Source: an uncultured Myxococcales bacterium
GTDB taxonomy: Bacteria; Myxococcota; UBA727; VGSZ01
Length of the DNA: 10,121 nt
Reading direction: 5' to 3'
NCBI GenBank assembly: GCA_903952805.1
Contig: CAJBHN010000116.1
Coordinates: 1 to 10,121, forward strand
Shown here piece after piece: positions 1 to 6,967 of the stretch; position 1 is the stretch's first letter; every line of letters starts with the position of its first letter. Position numbers and translations under genes: made by a program. The notes under the pieces were generated by a model, which worked only from the letters and a program-made list of their open reading frames with translations, had not been told where the DNA came from and searched no databases.

Positions 1-2626
1 GGCACAGCACCGTCGACAGCGCGGTCAAGATAGCCCGGCTGTCGTCGGCGGCGCAGATGACGTCGACAACCACGCCCTTGCGGGGCGGCAGGCCGGACTC
101 CTGGCGGACGTTGCGCACCATGGTGGCCACCGTCCCCATCAGGCCCACGCGGGCTTCGGCGTCGGCGTCGACCAACGACGACGTCACCGTCGGCCACGGC
201 GCCACCGCGCAGAAGGCCACGTCCGCCCAGCGCTCGGCACGAGCGGGCAGGCCCTGCCAAAGCTCCTCGGTGAGGAAGGGACACAGGGGGTGCAGCAGGC
301 GCATCGACGTATCGAGCACCGTCACCAGCGTGGCCCGGGCAGCTTCGCGGGCGTCGACGTCGTCGCTCTCGAGCACACCCTTGATGAGCTCCAGGTAGAC
401 GTCGCAGAACTCCGTCCAGAAGAACTGGTAGAAGCCGTTGGCCATGGCGTCGAAGCGGTACTCGGCGATGGCGGTGTCGACCTCGCCGATGACCTTCTGC
501 AGTCGCGACAAGATGTAGCGGTCGGCCACTGAGAAGTGCGCCTTGACCTCGTCAAGGGTGCGCACCGGGCCCGTGCCCCCCTTCATCAGCGCGAAGCGGG
601 TGGCGTTGAAGATCTTGTTCAAGAACGCCCGGTAGCCCGCCGCCCGCGGGATGCTGAGTTTCACGTCGCGCCCCTGCGACGACAACGCCGCCAGCGTGAA
701 GCGCAGGCCATCGGCGCCGGCGGCCGGAATGCCCTCGGGGAATTCCTTCTCGAGGCCCTTGAGCACCGCCGTCAGCTTCTTCTCGGGGACGGGGTAGGTC
801 TTGGTCTTTTTGATCAGGTCTTCAAGGCTGATACCGCTCATGACGTCGAGGGGGTCCAAGGCGTTGCCCTCGGACTTCGACATCTTCTTGCCGTAGGCGT
901 CGCGCACGATGGCGTGCAGGAACACGTCGGCGAAGGGCGTCTTGCCCATCAGGTGCTTGCCGAACCACACCATGCGCGCGACCCAGAAAAACAGGATGTC
1001 GCTGCCGGTCTCCAGCACCGAGCCCGGATAAAACAGGCGCAGGTCTTCGGTATCGTTGGGCCAGCCCAGCGTCGAAAACGGCCACAGGCCCGACGAGAAC
1101 CAGGTGTCGAGGACGTCTTCTTCCTGCACCCAGCGGGTGGGATCTTTCGCGGCGAGATCCTCCTGTGACGCCGTCGCCAGTTTGGTCATCACCAGTTCGT
1201 CGTCGACAACGCGCAGGGCCACCTTGAGCAGGGCCTCGCCCATGATGCCGCTGGCCTGGGCCAGCGAGGCCTCGGTGTCACGACCCTTGCGATTGGCGTC
1301 GACCTCGACGATCTCGTCGAGCTTGCTGAGGTCGTAAAACACCGGAATGCGGTGACCCCACCACAGCTGTCGCGACACGCACCAATCACGGATGTTCTCC
1401 ATGAAGTGGTCCCACGTCTTCTGCCAATGGGCAGGCAGGATGCGGGTGGCGGGCTGCTCGCCGTGGGTCAGTTCCATGGCCTCGTCGGCGAAGCCCTTGG
1501 TCTTGACGAAGAACTGCCGGCTCAACATCGGCTCGATGACGACGCCGCTGCGCTGGCTGACGGTGACGTTGTGGCGAATCTTGTCGCTGCCCCGCTCGAG
1601 GCCGAGTTCCTCGAGCTTCTTCTTCACTGCCTTGCGCGCTTCGTAGCGATCGAGGCCGATGAAGCTGCCGCCGTCGGCGTTTACCTTGGCCTCGGGGGTG
1701 AAGATGTTGATCATCTGCAGGCCGTGGCGCTGCCCCATGTCGAAGTCGTTGGGGTCATGGGCCGGGGTGACCTTGACGCAGCCGGTGCCGAATTCCTTGT
1801 CGACAGCGCTGTCGGCGATGACGACGACGCGGCGCTCGGGGAAAAACGGATGGGCGAGGTGGGCGCCGATCAGGCTCTGGTAGCGCTCATCGTCGGGGTG
1901 GACGGCGACGGCGGTGTCGCCCAGCATGGTCTCGGCGCGGGTGGTGGCGACGACGATCTCCAGGCCGTCGCTGCCCTTGACCGGATAGGCGAAGCGGTAG
2001 AGCTCGCCGTCTTTTTCCTCGTAGTCGACCTCTTCGTCGGACAACGACGTCAACAGTGCCGGGTCCCAGTGGATGAGGCGCTCGGAGCGATAGACGAGGC
2101 CCTGCTGCCACAAGCGCACAAAGGCCTCTCTGACGGCGACGTTGCATTGGTCGTCCATCGTGAAGCGCTCACGGCTCCAATCGGCGGAGGCGCCCATGGC
2201 CTTCAGCTGCTCGACGATGCGGTCGCCGTTTTTGCGTTTCCAGTCCCACACCTTGTCGAGGAAGGCCTCGCGGCCAAGGTCGTGGCGGCTCTTGCCCTCG
2301 TGGCGCTTGAGTTCACGCTCGACGACAGCCTGGGTGGCGATGCCGGCGTGGTCGACGCCAGGGAGCCACAACGTTGGGCGACCACGCATACGATGCGCAC
2401 GCGCCATCAGGTCTTGCAGCGTGACAAACAACGCGTGGCCCATGTGCAATGAGCCCGTCACGTTGGGGGGCGGCATCATGATGACGTAGGGCTGCACGCC
2501 CGCGCGGGCCTTGACCATGTCGGGCGCAAAGACGCCCGCATCGTGCCACTGGCGATACCAGCGGGCCTCGGCGGCGATGGGGTCGTAGCGGTCGGGAAGG
2601 GCACCGGCGGTCGTCGTCGTCGTCAT
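1..2626 (-). CDS. valS: Valyl-tRNA synthetase, C-terminus cut by window edge
   Basis: Class I aminoacyl-tRNA synthetase that charges tRNA-Val with valine and hydrolyses mischarged Thr-tRNA-Val; cytoplasmic. About 875 residues are present. The Rossmann catalytic core shows MMPPPNVTGSLHMGHAL with the HIGH-type motif H61-M-G-H64, the normal form for ValRS. A CP1 editing domain follows (TTRAETMLGD, then KVTPAHDPNDF). The second catalytic signature is GKKMSKSEGN with KMSKS at about 581-585. The helical anticodon-binding region follows (e.g. FYQFFWTEFCDVYLELIK). E. coli ValRS is 951 residues, so only the last part, normally the C-terminal coiled-coil arm, lies outside. The ATG at 2626 is the earliest possible start: an in-frame TAA lies four codons upstream (2638-2636), and AAGGG sits 6 nt before the ATG. 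Residues 2-6 are five threonines. The gene lies 111 bases downstream of a co-directional membrane-protein gene and may share its transcript. Identification is very secure. Confidence 0.97.
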   Translation of the reverse strand, partial: MTTTTTAGALPDRYDPIAAEARWYRQWHDAGVFAPDMVKARAGVQPYVIMMPPPNVTGSLHMGHALFVTLQDLMARAHRMRGRPTLWLPGVDHAGIATQAVVERELKRHEGKSRHDLGREAFLDKVWDWKRKNGDRIVEQLKAMGASADWSRERFTMDDQCNVAVREAFVRLWQQGLVYRSERLIHWDPALLTSLSDEEVDYEEKDGELYRFAYPVKGSDGLEIVVATTRAETMLGDTAVAVHPDDERYQSLIGAHLAHPFFPERRVVVIADSAVDKEFGTGCVKVTPAHDPNDFDMGQRHGLQMINIFTPEAKVNADGGSFIGLDRYEARKAVKKKLEELGLERGSDKIRHNVTVSQRSGVVIEPMLSRQFFVKTKGFADEAMELTHGEQPATRILPAHWQKTWDHFMENIRDWCVSRQLWWGHRIPVFYDLSKLDEIVEVDANRKGRDTEASLAQASGIMGEALLKVALRVVDDELVMTKLATASQEDLAAKDPTRWVQEEDVLDTWFSSGLWPFSTLGWPNDTEDLRLFYPGSVLETGSDILFFWVARMVWFGKHLMGKTPFADVFLHAIVRDAYGKKMSKSEGNALDPLDVMSGISLEDLIKKTKTYPVPEKKLTAVLKGLEKEFPEGIPAAGADGLRFTLAALSSQGRDVKLSIPRAAGYRAFLNKIFNATRFALMKGGTGPVRTLDEVKAHFSVADRYILSRLQKVIGEVDTAIAEYRFDAMANGFYQFFWTEFCDVYLELIKGVLESDDVDAREAARATLVTVLDTSMRLLHPLCPFLTEELWQGLPARAERWADVAFCAVAPWPTVTSSLVDADAEARVGLMGTVATMVRNVRQESGLPPRKGVVVDVICAADDSRAILTALSTVLC

Positions 2627-2632
2627 GGTCGG

Positions 2633-2637
2633 CCCTT
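2633..2637 (-). promoter_or_regulatory. Ribosome binding site of valS
   Basis: AAGGG on the minus strand, 6 nt before the valS ATG. It overlaps the in-frame TAA that rules out any longer N-terminus, so the two together fix the start. Confidence 0.55.
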
Positions 2638-2737
2638 AGCACGAGCGCTGCGCCGCGTCAGGGGGCTGCTGAACCCGGCCAATGGCGACGCCCTGCAGCC
2701 ACAACCTGCGGCCACAGCCAGCGGCCGCCACGGGCTG

Positions 2738-3520
2738 TCAGAAGACCTTGCGAAGCTTGTTGTCCTCGTCGGTGTAGAGCAGGACCCGCGTATACCCCTG
2801 GGCCCGGACAGCAGCCCTGGTGACGGCGCCGCGGGCATCGATGGCCTGGGGCGCTTCGGCTTCAAACAGGGCCTTGGACATCCGACAGATGACCGTGCTC
2901 GAGGTCCCCACCGGGGTCAAACAGGGCAGTCCCGATGGGTCAATCAACACCAGCGGTGTCGGCGGGGGCATGGCCGTTGCCAGGTTGTAGGCGAGACTGG
3001 CGACACCAAGCACGGCAAACGCGGCGAGCGCCACCAACAGGTTGCGTTGCCGTCGGGCCGGGTTGGGCTCTGCGGCGGCCGCGCCAAATTCCGACGTCGA
3101 CGGCGTGGGTTGAGACACGGGCTGGGAGCGAACCGGAGCGGCCTGGCCGGGCTGCTGGGGCGACTGACCAGCACGCGTTGTCGACGTTGCCCCGCGGGTC
3201 GTGAAGGCCTGCGCCACGCTGTCGATGTCTTCCTGGGTGAACGTCGACAGCTGGGGCGGCAACGTCATGGTCACGCCGAACCGGGATTCCCGGCTCTTCA
3301 TGAAGACAATGACCTCAATGACCGCGCCCTGTGGCGCCCTTTGCTCGATCAGAAAATCGTACAGGGGCCCCAGTTCAATGACCCCCGAGTCGCCACTGCG
3401 TTCAAGGAGGGCGCCAAAGGCGAGCCCCGCCCGCTGCGCGTCGACGATGCCCACCATCGTGCTGCTCCGCAGCGCGGTGTTGAAGGCCATGATCAGGTTT
3501 TGTCGAATCGACTCTTCCAC
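2738..3520 (-). CDS. Hypothetical single-span membrane protein with Pro/Gln/Ser linker
   Basis: Not recognised. With the GTG start at 3520 it has 260 residues in four parts. An N-terminal soluble domain of about 107 residues begins with an amphipathic helix (VEESIRQNLIMAF) and contains alternating hydrophobic strands (AVIEVIVFMKS). A Pro/Gln/Ser/Thr-rich linker spans about 108-155. One transmembrane helix at about 160-181 (LLVALAAFAVLGVASLAYNL) is preceded by RRQR. A C-terminal domain of about 78 residues contains two cysteines (about 200 and 212) and ends GYTRVLLYTDEDNKLRKVF. By the positive-inside rule the N-terminal domain is cytoplasmic and the C-terminal domain periplasmic, where the cysteines could pair. 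The GTG is chosen because AAGAAGAG lies 9 nt upstream; ATG 3490 (250 residues) is the alternative. The open frame runs up to ATG 3661, but that would overlap the divergent NAD kinase gene. It is followed after 111 bases by valS on the same strand. The coding call is good; the function is unknown. Confidence 0.75.
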   Translation of the reverse strand: MEESIRQNLIMAFNTALRSSTMVGIVDAQRAGLAFGALLERSGDSGVIELGPLYDFLIEQRAPQGAVIEVIVFMKSRESRFGVTMTLPPQLSTFTQEDIDSVAQAFTTRGATSTTRAGQSPQQPGQAAPVRSQPVSQPTPSTSEFGAAAAEPNPARRQRNLLVALAAFAVLGVASLAYNLATAMPPPTPLVLIDPSGLPCLTPVGTSSTVICRMSKALFEAEAPQAIDARGAVTRAAVRAQGYTRVLLYTDEDNKLRKVF

Positions 3521-3606
3521 GCGGCCATGCTCTTCTTGCAGCTCAGGGGCTGCGTCCAAATTTGTCCGACGATGGTGCGCGGCACGATGAGAGGTCAAGC
3601 CCACCG
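3521..3606. promoter_or_regulatory. Divergent intergenic region with AT-rich palindrome
   Basis: About 86 bases separate the divergent starts of the membrane-protein gene (minus) and the NAD kinase gene (plus), so promoters for both directions should lie here or overlap the coding ends. The only AT-rich element is CAAATTTG (3557-3564), a perfect 8-bp palindrome in otherwise GC-rich sequence, flanked on both sides by GTCC. I could not find a convincing -35/-10 pair on either strand. A plus-strand TTGCAG with a following AAATTT at 16-17 bases is only a weak match. A shared operator or promoter element is an inference. Confidence 0.3.
3530..3537 (-). promoter_or_regulatory. Ribosome binding site supporting GTG start at 3520
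   Basis: The minus-strand sequence AAGAAGAG lies 9 nt before the GTG at 3520. No comparable purine tract precedes ATG 3490 or TTG 3559, so this site favours the GTG start of the hypothetical membrane protein. Confidence 0.4.
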
Positions 3607-4611
3607 ATGCTTTCGTCCCCAGGTGATCCGCCCCAGCCTCCACCCACCCCCGCCGGGACAAGCAGCCGCGAGGTGCTGCTCGTTTCCAAGAAGTCGCGGC
3701 TGCGCCTCGCCCTCGAGAACAAAAATGCCCGCATCACCGCCCTGCTTGCCGCCAACGACCCCAGCGTGGCCCCGATGCAGCAAGCCGCCATCGCCCACGA
3801 CCACAGCGTCGCGGTCATCGACGCCGCCCTGAAAGCCGCCGGCTGCACCGTCCAGCGAATCTACCGGGCCAGACTGCGTTCGGAAGACACGCGCGGACGC
3901 TTGATCGTGTGCGTCGGCGGCGATGGCACCGTCTTGGACGCCAGCCACCGAGTGTTGGACGACAGCGTCGTGCTGGGCGTCAACAGCGATCCCGATCGCT
4001 CCATCGGGTTCTTCTGCGCCGCCGATGCCGCCAGTTTCGCCGAGGTCCTTGACGACGTCTTGAGCCGACGGCTGCGGCCGACGGCCCTCCAACGCCTGGG
4101 CGGCACCATCGATGGCCGGCCCCTGCCGGTACCGGCCCTCAACGAACTGCTCATCTGTCACAAGAGCCCAGCGTCGACGTCGCGCTACCGGGTCGAACGC
4201 CACGGCAGCGGCGAAGACCACAAAAGCTCAGGAGTGTATGTCAGCACGGCTGCAGGCTCGACCGCCGCCATGTGCTCGGCGGGAGGCCAGGTGCAGTCCC
4301 TCGACGATCGGCGCCTTCAGTGGCGCGTTCGCGAACTCTTGACACTGCCCGCTGCCGCCGGCGCCGCCGTCGCCTTTGCACATGATGCGTTCTTCTTTGA
4401 ACCCCACGACACCGTGACGCTCACGTCGCGCATGCGGGAGGGTCGAGTCTGGATCGACGGCCCCCACGTCGCCGTTGACCTGCCCCTGGGCGCTCGCCTG
4501 GAAGTCCATGGCGACGCCCCACCTCTGCTGCTCGTCGTGACGCCGGCCATGATTCGACGCCGCCGCCTGCTCAGCCCGGGACCCGGATCGACATCGTTGG
4601 CTGGTCTGTAG
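3607..4611 (+). CDS. NAD kinase, NADK2 (mitochondrial)-like
   Basis: Predicted ATP-NAD kinase of 334 residues, making NADP+ from NAD+ and ATP in the cytoplasm. The N-terminal alpha/beta domain starts at EVLLVSK (about 22) and carries the signature GGDGT at 104-108. The C-terminal beta-rich domain has ALNELLI (N179-E180), then KSSGVYVSTAAGSTA and SAGG (about 206-227), the family NAD-binding region. Details depart from ordinary bacterial NadK. After GGDGT it has GVNSDPDRSIGFFC instead of the usual G(I/V)N-x-G-xLGFL. It has KSSG where typical NadK has DG before the (S/A)TPTGSTAY stretch. From memory, both features match human NADK2 and its bacterial relatives. Relatives in this superfamily include lipid and sphingosine kinases, but the NE and GSTA motifs favour NAD(H) as substrate. 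ATG 3607 is preceded by GAGAGG at 12 nt spacing; a TTG at 3562 would extend the frame by 15 unlikely residues. The first about 20 residues are Pro/Ser-rich. The Ser/Thr kinase gene follows 67 bases downstream on the same strand. Confidence 0.88.
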   Translation: MLSSPGDPPQPPPTPAGTSSREVLLVSKKSRLRLALENKNARITALLAANDPSVAPMQQAAIAHDHSVAVIDAALKAAGCTVQRIYRARLRSEDTRGRLIVCVGGDGTVLDASHRVLDDSVVLGVNSDPDRSIGFFCAADAASFAEVLDDVLSRRLRPTALQRLGGTIDGRPLPVPALNELLICHKSPASTSRYRVERHGSGEDHKSSGVYVSTAAGSTAAMCSAGGQVQSLDDRRLQWRVRELLTLPAAAGAAVAFAHDAFFFEPHDTVTLTSRMREGRVWIDGPHVAVDLPLGARLEVHGDAPPLLLVVTPAMIRRRRLLSPGPGSTSLAGL

Positions 4612-4622
4612 TGCACCAGCCA
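4598..4622 (+). other. Hairpin spanning the NAD kinase stop codon
   Basis: TGGCTGGT (4598-4605) and ACCAGCCA (4615-4622) form an 8-bp perfect stem with a 9-base loop containing the TAG stop. No T-run follows, so it does not look like a standard intrinsic terminator. It could be an RNA processing or stability element, or attenuate read-through into the kinase gene 57 bases further on. The function is inferred; only the inverted repeat is seen. Confidence 0.4.
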
Positions 4623-4671
4623 GGCTGACCACAGCGGCGCCATTCCCGTCCTGCCGCGCAGCCTGCTACGC

Positions 4672-4677
4672 AGGTGG
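4672..4677 (+). promoter_or_regulatory. Close-set ribosome binding site of the Ser/Thr kinase
   Basis: AGGTGG ends one base before the ATG at 4679. The core AGG is four bases from the start, tighter than usual. It still supports this ATG, because the conserved kinase fold begins at residue 5 (GRYQVIQPIAKGGMAEI). Confidence 0.45.
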
Positions 4678-4678
4678 G

Positions 4679-6967
4679 ATGGAAGTCTTTGGGCGCTACC
4701 AGGTCATCCAACCCATCGCCAAAGGTGGCATGGCCGAGATTGTGCTGGCCCGACCCATGTCTGGGGCCCGTCGCCACTGCGCCCTCAAACGCATCCTGCC
4801 GGCGTTTTCTTGCGATGAGCACTTCGTGTCGATGTTCATCGACGAAGCCCGCATCACCATCGGCCTGTCTCACCCCAATGTCGTCCGCCTCGACGACTTT
4901 GGCCAGGTCGACGGCGTCTACTTCATGGCCATCGAATACGTCGACGGCAGCGACCTGGGAGCCCTGCTGCGTACCCAGGTGCGCTCGGGTACCGCCCTGC
5001 CTCCAATGGTCGCCGCCGCCATCGTTCGCGACGTCGCCGCTGGCCTCGCCCATGCCCATGGCCTGACCAACGCCGACGGCGTGCCACTGGGCGTGGTGCA
5101 TCGCGACGTCAGCCCGCAAAACATCCTGCTGTCGTCCACCGGCCAGGTGAAGCTTACGGACTTCGGCATCGCTGCCGCCAAGAACAAGCTGTCGCTGACG
5201 ACGCCGGGCATGGTGCTCGGCAAGGCGCCCTACATGGCGCCGGAGCAAGCTCGCGGCGAGGCGATCGATTTTCGCACGGACCTGTGGGCCCTCGGCGTCG
5301 TGCTGTGGGAATGCCTGGTCGGCGACCGGCTCTTCGCCAATGGATCAGCCATCGACACGATCGAGCGCGTGCTGAACAGCCCGATCCCGCGACCGTCGTC
5401 GAGACGACCCGGCATTCCCGCCAGCCTCGATGCGCTCACGCTGAGCCTCCTGTCCCGTGACATCAACGATCGTCCTCGTCGCAGCCAAGACGTCACCCGG
5501 GCCCTTGACGCCATCATCACTCAGCTGGCCGCTTCCTCCTCGTGGGCCATTGATGGGCACTTCGACGACTCGTGCCTGGCCCGCTTCCTCGCCAGCGTGC
5601 AGTGGAGCGACGACACCGCCCCCATGCGACCGCGGGCCCCGTCGCCACCGGCGGTGTCGCCTGGTGCCACAACCCAAAAGCGCGCCACACCTCTCATCGA
5701 CGACGTGGACGATCCGGAGCTGCGCGCTTTGGTGGCCCGGCTGCGTGACGAGCGCGAGCCGTGGCTCCTGGTCGACATTGGTCACCGAGCGCAGCAGCTG
5801 AGGTCTCTGGATGAACTGGCGTTGTCAGCATGGCGGACCGCCGCCGCGGGCTTCGCCTCCCGTGGGTTGCTGGTGCAGGCCCTGGCGGCCCACGCCCCCG
5901 TCCGCGAGCTGGTCGGTGACACCGTCGCTGACGACGACATCATGGCCCTGGGTGAACTCACACCGGGACATGACGGCGAACTCATCGCCCTGCTGACACA
6001 CGTCGATCGGCATGGCCTGGGGGGCCACGTCACCGGCGTCATGTTGCCGCCACCGCCCAAAGTACCGTTGCTGGGTGATCTGGGCCCGCGCGAGCTGGCT
6101 CGGCTGGCCAAGGTCGTCACCGTCACGTCGGTGAAGGCCGGCACCATCATGATCCGCGAGGGTGAACGCGGGGACGCCCTGTACGCCGTGGCGCGTGGTC
6201 GCATGGTCGTGTCGTGCAACGACCTGGGGAGCCACCTGGTTGGCAGCGAGCCCGATTGGACGACCGACGTCACGGCCCGAGAGGGGACCCACCGCATCGA
6301 CGACAAGGGCAATCACCAGCAGCGGCAGATTTCTCTGGCGGGTTTGGCCGACGGCGATTTCTTCGGCGAGTTCAGCTTTCTGGCCGAGCGCCCCCGCAGC
6401 GCCACCGTCGAGGCGGTCAGCGATGGCATCGTGATCAAGATCGAGCGCAGCGACGTCGAGCACATCGCCAGCGTCGACCCGGCCTTCACCGCACCGTTGC
6501 TGGAGTTCTACAAGGAACGCGTCGTCGAACTGTTGATGGCGAAGTCACCGATTTTTTCGCTGCTGCCACCCAACGACCGCCGGGCTCTGCTCAAACGAGC
6601 CCGAAGCATCGACGCCGCCGACGGCCAGGTGATCGTCAAGGAGGGCATGCGGAACGACAGTCTGTTCTTCATTCGCCGTGGCGAGGTCGAAGTCTATCGC
6701 AACGACCCGGCTGACGGCGTCATCTTCATCAACAAGCTCGGCCCCGGACAGTTCTTTGGCGAGATGGCCGCCCTGCGCCACAGGGCGCGCACGGTGAGCG
6801 TGCGCGCCATTGGCCCGACCACGGTCTTGGAGATCGAAAGCGCGGCGCTGCAAGCAGTGGTGGATAGCGATCCGCGGCTTGAGCAGCTCTTCGACACCAT
6901 GATGGCCCACCGCACCGCCGAGGTGCGAACGCGAGTACAGGAACACCACCGTGTCTTGGGAACCTGA
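4679..6967 (+). CDS. Ser/Thr protein kinase with TPR-like and two cNMP-binding domains
   Basis: 762 residues, predicted soluble and cytoplasmic (no signal peptide or membrane helix). Residues 5-280 are a Hanks-type kinase: nucleotide loop IAKGGMAEI (13-21), ATP lysine K37 in CALKRI, alpha-C glutamate E56, catalytic HRD 141-143 with N148, DFG 161-163, activation segment with T174/T175, APE 187-189, D201 and R265. All key residues are present, so it should be active. A Pro/Ala linker (about 310-335) leads to a helical, TPR-like segment (about 340-450; AWRTAAAGFASRGLLVQAL). Then come two cyclic-nucleotide-binding domains. The first, about 463-600, has phosphate-binding cassette FFGEFSFLAERPRSATV (E564, R573) and a 36-residue insertion at 515-550. 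The second, about 623-740, has FFGEMAALRHRARTVSV (E695, R704). In this family the Glu contacts the ribose and the Arg the cyclic phosphate, so both sites may bind cAMP or cGMP. The order kinase then cNMP domains is the reverse of eukaryotic PKG. It lies 67 bases after the NAD kinase gene and overlaps the next gene by 17 bases. The ligand and substrates are unknown. Confidence 0.95.
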   Translation: MEVFGRYQVIQPIAKGGMAEIVLARPMSGARRHCALKRILPAFSCDEHFVSMFIDEARITIGLSHPNVVRLDDFGQVDGVYFMAIEYVDGSDLGALLRTQVRSGTALPPMVAAAIVRDVAAGLAHAHGLTNADGVPLGVVHRDVSPQNILLSSTGQVKLTDFGIAAAKNKLSLTTPGMVLGKAPYMAPEQARGEAIDFRTDLWALGVVLWECLVGDRLFANGSAIDTIERVLNSPIPRPSSRRPGIPASLDALTLSLLSRDINDRPRRSQDVTRALDAIITQLAASSSWAIDGHFDDSCLARFLASVQWSDDTAPMRPRAPSPPAVSPGATTQKRATPLIDDVDDPELRALVARLRDEREPWLLVDIGHRAQQLRSLDELALSAWRTAAAGFASRGLLVQALAAHAPVRELVGDTVADDDIMALGELTPGHDGELIALLTHVDRHGLGGHVTGVMLPPPPKVPLLGDLGPRELARLAKVVTVTSVKAGTIMIREGERGDALYAVARGRMVVSCNDLGSHLVGSEPDWTTDVTAREGTHRIDDKGNHQQRQISLAGLADGDFFGEFSFLAERPRSATVEAVSDGIVIKIERSDVEHIASVDPAFTAPLLEFYKERVVELLMAKSPIFSLLPPNDRRALLKRARSIDAADGQVIVKEGMRNDSLFFIRRGEVEVYRNDPADGVIFINKLGPGQFFGEMAALRHRARTVSVRAIGPTTVLEIESAALQAVVDSDPRLEQLFDTMMAHRTAEVRTRVQEHHRVLGT
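6938..6943 (+). promoter_or_regulatory. Ribosome binding site inside kinase gene for GTG 6951
   Basis: CAGGAA lies 7 nt before the GTG at 6951, inside the last codons of the kinase gene. It decides the start of the downstream gene and implies translational coupling. Confidence 0.55.

Noticed and set aside
1352..2452. 366-residue plus-strand open frame opposite valS
   Set aside because: Codon-by-codon shadow of valS in GC-rich DNA. The valS strand has unmistakable family motifs; the translation here is Leu/Val/Ala/Asp-rich without any recognisable domain.
2627..2737. T-box or other leader controlling valS
   Set aside because: The 111-base gap shows no T-box sequence (AGGGTGG-type) or anticodon-like stem. 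It holds only a 6-bp GCGGCC/GGCCGC pair (2708-2713 and 2723-2728), which is expected by chance at this GC content.
3562..3606. TTG start giving a 15-residue longer NAD kinase
   Set aside because: No ribosome site precedes it and the added residues are polar and unlike the family; the ATG at 3607 follows GAGAGG.
2543..3832. 429-residue plus-strand open frame opposite the membrane-protein gene
   Set aside because: Arg/Gly-rich with no coherent segments, and it overlaps the starts of valS and the NAD kinase gene. The minus-strand reading shows a membrane helix, linker and domains.
4571..5248. 225-residue minus-strand open frame opposite the Ser/Thr kinase
   Set aside because: Antisense to the conserved kinase catalytic core, which explains the open frame.
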